Shown here in pieces: positions 1 through 8,900 of a DNA stretch of 64,000 bases. The number at the start of each line of letters is the position of its first letter. The stretch's first letter is position 1. The notes below the pieces were generated by a model that saw nothing but the letters and a program-made list of their open reading frames with translations, did not search any database and was not told the origin of the DNA. Origin of the DNA: Hanleya hanleyi. Lineage: Eukaryota > Mollusca > Polyplacophora > Lepidopleurida > Hanleyidae. The stretch is taken from positions 1 to 64,000 of the forward strand of contig JAVTVY010020541.1 of NCBI GenBank assembly GCA_036873755.1, given 5' to 3'. The position numbers and the translations under genes are program-made.

Positions 1-138
1 ACAGAGGCGCAAGAAGTCGATGCAGATGCTGAGAGCATACCATCTGATTCTGAAAGTTCATCGACTCATACTGAGGGCCCACCCTATGATACGGAGAGCT
101 GGGCCGCTGATAGGCTACGTCCCAGGAAGCCTGAGTGA
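1..138 (+). CDS. C-terminal end of an unrecognised acidic protein (partial)
   Basis: Frame 1 is open from the first base of the window to a TGA at 136-138, giving 45 residues. The peptide is rich in Glu, Asp and Ser and ends in a basic stretch (DRLRPRKPE). The composition looks coding rather than random, and it could be the last exon of a gene or the end of a retroelement polyprotein. No domain can be recognised. The start lies outside the window. Overlapping frames give no better candidate. Calling it coding is an inference from composition and reading frame only. Confidence 0.35.
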   Translation, partial: TEAQEVDADAESIPSDSESSSTHTEGPPYDTESWAADRLRPRKPE

Positions 139-2138
139 GGAAGACCTCACCTTTTGGGACCGTATTGTGACAGCGGTTATTATTACTCATGCTACGGCGA
201 TCTAAGATATCGGACATTATAACTTACAGCAGGCGTACACCACCATGCTCGCGGACATAGCATAGCATGGTCATGGCTATATATGAACAGTATAGGCTGC
301 TGCCGCTCGCAATGATAGGCAATCCCACGCCTAGGTCCGTCATGAAAACCAAGCGTCACTTGAAAGAGGGTATCGGGGTAACGCCCATCAAGACCGTTTT
401 GAATGCGGTCAAAACGCACAAAGAGCTGTTGCTGTTACGGTAAACTGGACTGTCCGGAGACGCTTAGGGCAAGATAACGAGAGACAAAGAGAGCTATATC
501 GCGCATGCGCGTTGTAATCCACAAAATTCAAAATCCAGTTACCAATAGGGTCTATGTAAATAGACGGTTTAAAAGTATACGTCTGAACTGATATGGCGAT
601 TAGAGTGAAGTAATGGTGTTGAATCATTTTCTCTATAAGGCTGTCACGTGAGCAAACTTGGCGGTACTATTTTGTCCGGTCTTATTCCCTGCTCTCTGCT
701 CCGCCCCACTATAACCAGTATCCTTGTCATTTCACATTAGTTTTGTTATGGCGTCTAATCAGATGGTATGCGGACAGTGGGCGTACCTGGAGAGTGAAGC
801 TAGAGAGGAACAATGGATGACCAGCCTCGGGCGTTGGCGTGGGTACGTGAACAAAGAAAACACCTGCGAGATGGCGCCAGAAAAGAAGAAGGGGACAAAT
901 GACTTCTGCAATATAGATTCCGATCGCATGTATTACACTGACAATTTAGTTTGGAATTCGATCGGGCATTCATTCGCTTTAAAAAAAAATCACAGGAGCG
1001 AGACAATAGCTCCATTTAGTCAATGGTCTAGTTCATTCAATATTCTCCTCACAAGAAAAAGATTTGAGCGCGGGCTCGCTCTCTCTTCAGAAATGTAGCC
1101 ATGCGCGAATAGACCTGTGGTAGATTTATTTAAACCGAAAGACAATGTGTATTGGGAATCAGCGTGCAGAGCATAGGAAAACACGTGTATATTGGTCTCT
1201 CTCTCATTTTCATGCGATATTAAGTACACTAGGTCAATAGAATACTAGGTGAAGAAGTCAAAACTTCACGAGCTCAAAAGTTCACGAGGTTTCCTGATCC
1301 CCGATTTCTTTTTCTTGTCATGTGTGTCCGAACTCTCATCTTTACACTACTATGGAATGGAAAATAACATATTATAAAACTTAGTCCTCAGATCCGTTCA
1401 TCAATTAACTTTCCGTTGATTACTGTGGTAAGTTAGTGTTATTGTTTGCAATAACTTTAAAAAAAAGATGGATGAAAAACATTTTCTTTGTAATAATAAG
1501 ACCAAAATTATGCAGTTTACCTTAAAATTTAACTGCTCGTTCATTCTGTTCACTTTGAAAGAATTTGGTACGGTACCAATATTTCCATAATATTTCTCTT
1601 TAAATTTTGAAAGTGTAACTTTTTGAATTTCTCGAAATTTCCCTTACTGAATACAGAGAACTTGTTTCAAACTTGTAAATGGAATATTACTTGGTGTGAA
1701 GGACAAATATGGATATTTTTCGCGCCCTTGGTTATTTGATTTCGTGGTTTAGTCGCGGGAATTCATTAGTTGAAGATTATTTCTGTTAACAGAGAACTTG
1801 AAATTCGCATCAACCTGTTGCTCGCGCGATTTAAAAAACAAATGAGTTCCCTGTGCGATTTCAAAATTATTCAATGCGCGATTTTAATACAAAAAGTTTG
1901 CGTAATCTTGAAATTCTAAAAACGCGCAGCGCAATTTTAAATTCCTGTACATTTTCAAAACGCGCGTAAACAATAGATGTCGGTGTATCCGAAAGAATTT
2001 GGGAGTATGTGTTATTCATTTTCAGTCCAACCTGTAACCATCTGGGTCATCTATACGCGGTAAGACTGACCCTGGGATCGTGTGTATCCATTCTGAGCCT
2101 CCTTTCGGCAATTATAACGGAGATTCCCCCGTAAACAA
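139..2138. other. No recognisable gene; unique AT-rich sequence
   Basis: A stop-rich stretch with a few short open frames, for example 724-1098 on the plus strand. These show no domain, no signal peptide and no supporting splice context. From 1800 to 1980 short GCGCGATTT-like motifs recur in AT-rich DNA. I see no RNA gene and no mobile-element termini that can be supported. Confidence 0.4.
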
Positions 2139-2215
2139 CCCCACGTGATGTTGTCAGCCAATCAGGTAAAATCTACCGACGTAACCCCAACGTAACCCGC
2201 CATTTTCAAGTCATG
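2139..2215 (+). promoter_or_regulatory. Candidate GOLT1 promoter region
   Basis: A short cluster of motifs typical of TATA-less housekeeping promoters: an E-box CACGTG at 2142-2147, a CCAAT box at 2158-2162, and GCCATTTTC near 2200 resembling a YY1/initiator site. It lies about 0.75 kb upstream of the GOLT1 start codon. The distance implies a long 5' UTR or a non-coding first exon. The assignment is an inference from motifs and position. Confidence 0.3.
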
Positions 2216-2945
2216 TGCTGTTCTACTTCTTCAAAATTACAGACCTACAACACCTCTTGTATGATACGCAAGTTATTCATATCTGTATCTCTTGTAAGCC
2301 CAGGCAATATATGTTTCAGAAGTGGTATAAAAAACCTGTAATTTATCAGATTTATGGAGTCCGTTCTCTGCCAGATGAAGACCGAACAGTATACGATAAA
2401 GTACCGGATATCGCTCCGCGATAATGGCGACACACGATTCGCAAGCCATCTTATGGATGGCGAAGTGCACGCAAATGTTTTCAATCGTGCAGATGTCCAT
2501 GGTATAACATTGGAAATGTTGAGAGAAATGTTTGCGAATCCATATTCATGAATTCAATCTGTTTTTAACAGAGATAGTGCGATTGGAATACAACAAAGGA
2601 ATCACAGAAAACAATTCGTGAGTTGCACGGAAGGTCAGTAGCCGGATTTACTACCGTTTACAGGCGTAAATGAAATGTTACCGATCGCGATCGATAATCA
2701 AGTTCCAGGGGAGGTAACCAGACTATTATCGTCGGTTGAGACCATCAGCACTCAACAGTTGAGATTTAACGTAGAGTTAGTTCCCTCAAGGATAGCTCTT
2801 TATCGGGAAGAGGGGAAAACTAGTATCAACGAGAAATGACACCGAGGAGAATTTTTTGTTTTAATATTTCGTGATTTATAAGTTGTACTACTTTATATTC
2901 CCTTCATGAAGCGGTGAAACTGTTAACAATAGGAAGGCCTTCAAA

Positions 2946-2970
2946 ATGATGCAAATTACAGATTTTCAGA
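2946..2970 (+). CDS. GOLT1: GOLT1 coding exon 1 (8 codons plus 1 nt)
   Basis: Encodes MMQITDFQ plus the first base of a Lys codon. It is followed directly by a consensus donor, gtaagt, at 2971. The A left over joins AG of exon 2 to give AAG (Lys9), matching the conserved TDxQKIG context of the family. Either of two adjacent ATGs (2946, 2949) could initiate; the first gives the usual 138-residue length. Confidence 0.88.
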
Positions 2971-5900
2971 GTAAGTATTTTGGTGAATTTTTAAATTACG
3001 ATGACGTGTTCCAAACCGGGTGGCAAACGTGCACAGTCTGTTGACGATGACAACGTGGTCACTTTCACAGAATACCTGTTGTTTGGATGGTACCGTTATC
3101 TTATCTCAAACTCAACAGATTATTTGCTGTTCAGTTGGCATAAGAAAAGGGTCAAGCAAATTCCCACTTTCAGACAGAATATCGTTTTGCTAGCATTTTG
3201 CCTCCACCAGGTCCGAATTAAGAGTTTAGAAAGAGTTGTCTCCCATATATAAAGCGTTTGCAGTGCAGTTCAAACTTCAGATTTTCGAATAAGAAGAAGA
3301 CAGAAGAGGACAACCGTGGTATACTAAAAGAATTTTCCCAGCCCTTGCCATCTTTTGCCAATTCTTCTTACACGTAATAGCTTGGAGTATGGTCATGAAA
3401 CTTCACCCACATGTTAATCTATACACGAGAAATAAATAATATGAATGTATATATACATATATGTTCATTCTTTACTTAAGCTTCGTTTTATACACTGCCA
3501 ATAGGCGTTGAGATGACGTCATCAGAAGTATCAGTTTGACTTTGTGACCATACCTTATGTATAGAATGGGTGCTGCCTTGGTCATGGTGCCCAAGGCCAA
3601 AAGTTGATGTGCATTTCTTCAGTGAGTTGATTCATATTTCATTAATGTTTTCATAATTAAAGATAGAGATATTGTGCCGGAATTGACTGGAAGAATTCTT
3701 TGGACTGTTTGAAGAACTGGGAAAATAATATTCATAATTTTAGCTAAGCATCCATTCATCCCTTATAACAATGGCAACTTTTAGTACTCTTTAAATTAGA
3801 ATACAAAATAAAGGGAACAAACATGGACAGCCTAGGAAACTTCCTAGCATTAGATTTAAAAATTGAAGATCTCCCTGTCACACTTATAAATATATACGGA
3901 CCAAACGAAGACGAACCAGACTTTTTTGAACAAATTACGCGAATAATAGATGAATTTAATAACGATGTAGTTTTAATATGCGGCGACTTCAACCTGATAC
4001 AGATACCAGAGCTAGATACGAACAACTACATACACATAAACAATCCGAATTCAAGAAACAGAGTTCTAGAAATCAAGGATCAAATTGGACTCGTCGATCC
4101 ATTTAGGACACTTCATCCGACACTGAAACGCTACACTTGGCGGAGGAGAAACCCACTGAAACAAGCGCGTCTTGATTTTTTTTTGATATCAGAGTCTATA
4201 ATAAAAGACATAAAAGAGGTGACCATTGAATCTAGCTACAGATCTGATCATTCAGGTGTTCTGATAAAACTACAGGTGAACAAATTCATAAAAGGCAAAG
4301 GTCTCTGGAAGTTCAATAACAGTCTATTGACAGACAAAAAATATTGTGAACGAATTCGACAAGTGATTTCTGACGTAAAACAACAATACGCCGTCCCGGT
4401 CTATAATCAGGAACAAATTAATGTAATCGGCAATGCTGACATACAATTTACTGTAGACGACCAACTTTTTCTGGAAACCCTCTTAATGACAATTAGGGGC
4501 TGTACAATATCACACTCGACCTTTCGCAAAAAAGAAAAAACTGAAAGCGAAAAAAACTTAATCAAAGATATTCAGCACATCGAGAATATGGAGTCCATAC
4601 CCTTCGAACTTCTGGAGGTAAAAAAAAAAGAACTCGACGATATCCGTAAACAAAAACTATACGGCCATTTTGTCAGATCAAGAGCTCAATGGATTGTAGA
4701 AGGAGAGAAACCCTCCAGCTATTTCTGCAGACTTGAGTCCCGAAATTATGTCAATAAAACTATTCCTAAACTTGTGACCAATAATGACATTATTACTGAT
4801 CAATTTGAAATATTATCTGCTGCTAAAAACTTTTATGCAGGCCTGTACTGTAGAAAGGAAATGGAAGAACCTACCAGAAATCTCGACACCATCCGACTCG
4901 AGAACATAACAGTACCAATTCTCCATAAAAATCAATCTGAGAAATTGGAAGGACTTTTGACTCTCCAGGAAGCTACCAACTTTCTTAAGAAGATGAAAAA
5001 TAATAGAAGCCCTGGATCCGATGGTTTCACAACGGAATTTTTAAAGTTTTTCTGGGAGGACTTGGGTATGTTTGTAGTGCGGTCAATAAATTATGGCTAT
5101 CAAACGGGACAGTTGTCAGTCACACAAAGACGGGGTATCATAACATGTATACCAAAGCCAGACAAACCAAAACAATTCATGAAAAACTGGAGACCTATTT
5201 CATTATTAAATGTAACCTATAAAATTGCCTCAGGATGTATTGCCGAAAGAATTAAATGTGTTTTAAAGACCTTAATATCAGAAAACCAATCTGGATTCAT
5301 GAGCGGGAGATATATAGGTGACAATATAAGGCTGATATACGACCTGATGCACTATACAGAACAAGAAAATGTACCTGGTCTACTCCTTTTGGTTGACTTT
5401 GAAAAAGCCTTTGACACCGTCTCTTGGTCTTTCATCTCGGATGTTTTAACTTTTTTCAATTTCGGCCCCTCTATAAAACAATGGATCAATGTTTTCTACA
5501 AAAACATATCGGCGTCTGTCATTCAAAACGGCTTTCTTTCTGAGTTCTTCATTGTCACAAGGGGGTGTAGACAAGGAGATCCCCTGTCTCCGTATCTATT
5601 CGTCTTATGCGCGGAAATTCTTTCCATTCTAACCAGACAAAATGTTGATATAAAGGGTATACAAATAGGGGATATAGAATACAAAATCAACCAATATGCA
5701 GACGACACCACGTTTATACTAGATGGGTCTGCTAAATCGGTGGAAGCTACTCTCAGACTATTGGATAAATTCGCAGAAATCTCTGGACTAAAACTTAATA
5801 CAACAAAAACAAAAGCTATATGGATCGGCTCCAAAAAATTCAGTAAACAGGTGTTCCATCATAGATGGAAACTAGAATGGGGATGTGAACAATTCACCTT

Positions 5901-8900
5901 GCTTGGTATACAATTTTCAATCAATCTAGCTGAAATGGTATTACTAAATTACGAACCAATTTTAAAGAATATCCGGAGTACCTTAAGACAATGGTCCCAG
6001 CGAATTTTAACCCCTATTGGAAAAATCACTGTCCTAAAAACGTTAATAATCTCCAAACTCAATTATATGTTCTTGGCCATTCCAAACCCCCCAGATTCAG
6101 TCATAAAAGAGTTAAATACAATGTTCTTTCATTTTATTGGAACTCTACAGTTGACAAAGTCAAAAGATCCCAATTAATACAAAATTACGAGAATGGTGGA
6201 CTGAAAATGGTCGACATTAACAATTTCATGCTGGCTCTGAAGTCGTCCTGGATTCGAAAGTTACTCTCTGGAGCATGTAATTGGGTCCCATTAATAAATT
6301 TATCCATAGATGGTCTTGAGTATCTGGGCGACTTCGGAGCCAACTTTGTGCCTACTTTGATGAATAGATGTAATAATGTATTCTGGAGGGATGTGTTGGG
6401 CGCATGGAGCAAGGTCACACAGAAAAATAAACCAAAATATATACACGAAATAGCAAATGTAAACATATGGAAGAACGATGATATTATGGTGAACAACACG
6501 CCGGTGTATTACCGGCACTGGTATGAAAAAGGTGTGAAATGCGTCATGGATCTAATCAATATTGAGAAAGAGAACAAACCCTACTTCTCCCTGGAAGAAT
6601 TTATCGATATTTATAACATTAAAACAAATTTTCTGGAATACCATGGAGTAATTTCGGCAATCGAATCAATGAAAAAAAGATTAATAACCGATGTAAAAAC
6701 AAAAATTACTACTGTACGACCGTATGTTCCATTTGATCTACACATCCTTTCAAAATCAAGCAAAGGTAGTAAAGATATGTATAACGTTCTTATATCCAAG
6801 TCTACCAGACCCAGTTCACAAGTTAGATGGGAATCGATAATGAATATACAGGAAATTAAATGGAACGAGGTTTATCAACTCCCATTCAAAACCACCTGCT
6901 GCTCAGTGTTACAATACTTACAATTTCGTATTAACAACAGAATACTGGCAACAAACTGCTATCTGAAAAAAATTGGCATTCAAGATAATGACTTATGTTC
7001 CTTTTGTAGTGACCATCTTGAAACTATAGAGCACGTCTTTTGGGACTGCGAGAAGATCCGCCGTCTTTGGCGGGACATCGAGGCATGGTTACATACCACA
7101 ACAAACTTGCCGATCGCATTGACGGCAAAAAATATTATATTCGGAGAAACTATGACAACAGATTTTTCAAAAATACTCAATCTCATTATACTCGTCACTA
7201 AACGCTATATTTACAAATCTAAATTTGAAAGACAGTCTGTTTCCATTTTGGCAATTCAAAACATCATAACTCAGCGGTACTCCATAGAAAAATATATCTC
7301 GATGAAAAAGTCAAATCTTCAGAAGTTCAACCTTCTATGGGAACCATGGCTCCATGCCGTCACCAAAGCAGAAAATGATTCTGATGAAAACGGTTAACAG
7401 GAATAATTGTATAAATGTTCAATTGTCTCTTATTGTTACACCCCTACCGTACTGGTATATAGTAAAATCTGTGTGTGCCTATATATGTATACTATATGTA
7501 CTACTATGTCAACCTGTCAAGTAATCCAAAGAAGTTATATTGCATTGGAGAGTGAGGAGTTATGATTTCAATATATGTATATATGTATGTATGTGCGTGC
7601 GTGTGTGTGTGTGATCGTCCTTATAATAATGCCAAATAACAACTTATATTTGATTTGTTCATATTGTATGTCATTCTACTTGTATGTATTATGTGGCAAT
7701 TTAATGGCAATAAAAATATATGAATATAAAAAAAAAAAAAAAAAAAAAAAAAATATTATGACTGAATCATGGTAACAGATATTCAAGGGTATATTTGTCT
7801 ACACTAAACTGAAGGAGACCCATGATGCATATTATATTATGTTGTAAAACTTCACTTGCTAATCTCGATTATGTTGCTTATTGAGAAAATAAATGAAGTT
7901 ATGAAAATAAATTTAGTATGATTGCCCATTTCCCTCAAATTAGAAATATTTTCAGCAGCTAAAGTTAAACCAATCATAACAATATATAACACTATGGTAT
8001 CGTTGTAATATCACCCAGGTATTGATCTTTGGTTAAGAATGTAATGAGATACATATATACCTGTTCTTTGTGTTATTCTGTATGCAGTTCATTCTGTATG
8101 TATTTTATACATGTACTACATATACCAGAAGTGGAATTCAAATTTGAATAAAATAATCAAAATTTAAAAAACAAAAAAACAAAAAAACAAAAAAAAACTT
8201 TTAGTACTCTTAGTAATAAACACATACAAAGTTTTGTCTATAGAGATGAACAATATATATTTATAGATTTTGTTTCACATTCTGCTTCATAAATGCAGTA
8301 TCAAAAGTATTCAACTCGTAGTCGAAATTGGGGAAAACAGCTAAAATATTACACCATTTCACCTTCAAATATGGCCGCCGCCTGACAGAATCTGGTCACA
8401 AATCCAGACACTTTTGACGCTTCCATAAATTCAATGATGACAAGTTATATGCTGTTTTATATCATATCGTACTTGATTTGTGGAGAACTTATCTGTGCTT
8501 TAATTTGTTTACGTGTAAATATTTTATTTAAAAATCACCTGCTATGCCTACTGCCAATTAAGGGTACAGGTGTGATAAGTCAAGTAGTGCCTAGAACTCG
8601 AAATATTATTCAAAACATTGTTAATATAAATTTTTCATTTCATTGTCCTGTTACGTGTAATATATATATGAATTTGACTTCATTATTGGGTTAATATCAT
8701 TCCAGTTGTATTGCTTACCACTGGTTCAATTTGACACAGACTTTAGAGCTATCATACTTAATGGGCATATTACAGCTGTGCATTCCAATTGAATATGTTC
8801 AAAATAACTTAAATGAACAAAATAAATATGAATATGAAATCAATTTTTCCATATTTTTTATTTTGATGTCCTGTTATGGTTGTGAAGATATTTGGATTTA

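Larger units (their letters stand above)
3792..8195 (+). mobile_element. 5'-truncated L1-like (APE-type) LINE retrotransposon
   Basis: A 4.4-kb insertion bracketed by a perfect 16-bp target-site duplication, in GOLT1 intron 1 and in the same orientation as the gene. It begins inside the endonuclease coding region, so it is 5' truncated. It continues through reverse transcriptase and a C-terminal zinc-binding region, a short 3' UTR, a 26-nt A run (7728-7753), 412 bp of further sequence, and a second A-rich tail ending at the duplication. The perfect duplication suggests a fairly recent insertion. One frameshift interrupts the ORF. Confidence 0.92.

Noticed and set aside
1..720. LTR retrotransposon 3' end (polyprotein tail plus LTR)
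   Set aside because: The acidic C-terminal peptide fits, but I found no polypurine tract, no TG...CA repeat pair and no second LTR in the window.
724..1098. 124-codon open frame with a promoter-like CCGCCCC/TATAAC upstream
   Set aside because: No domain, no conserved composition, no splice or poly(A) support; kept only as unexplained sequence.
5523..5834. Minus-strand open frame inside the LINE
   Set aside because: Shadow of the reverse transcriptase coding strand. The same holds for 6185-6518 and 6980-7198 minus.
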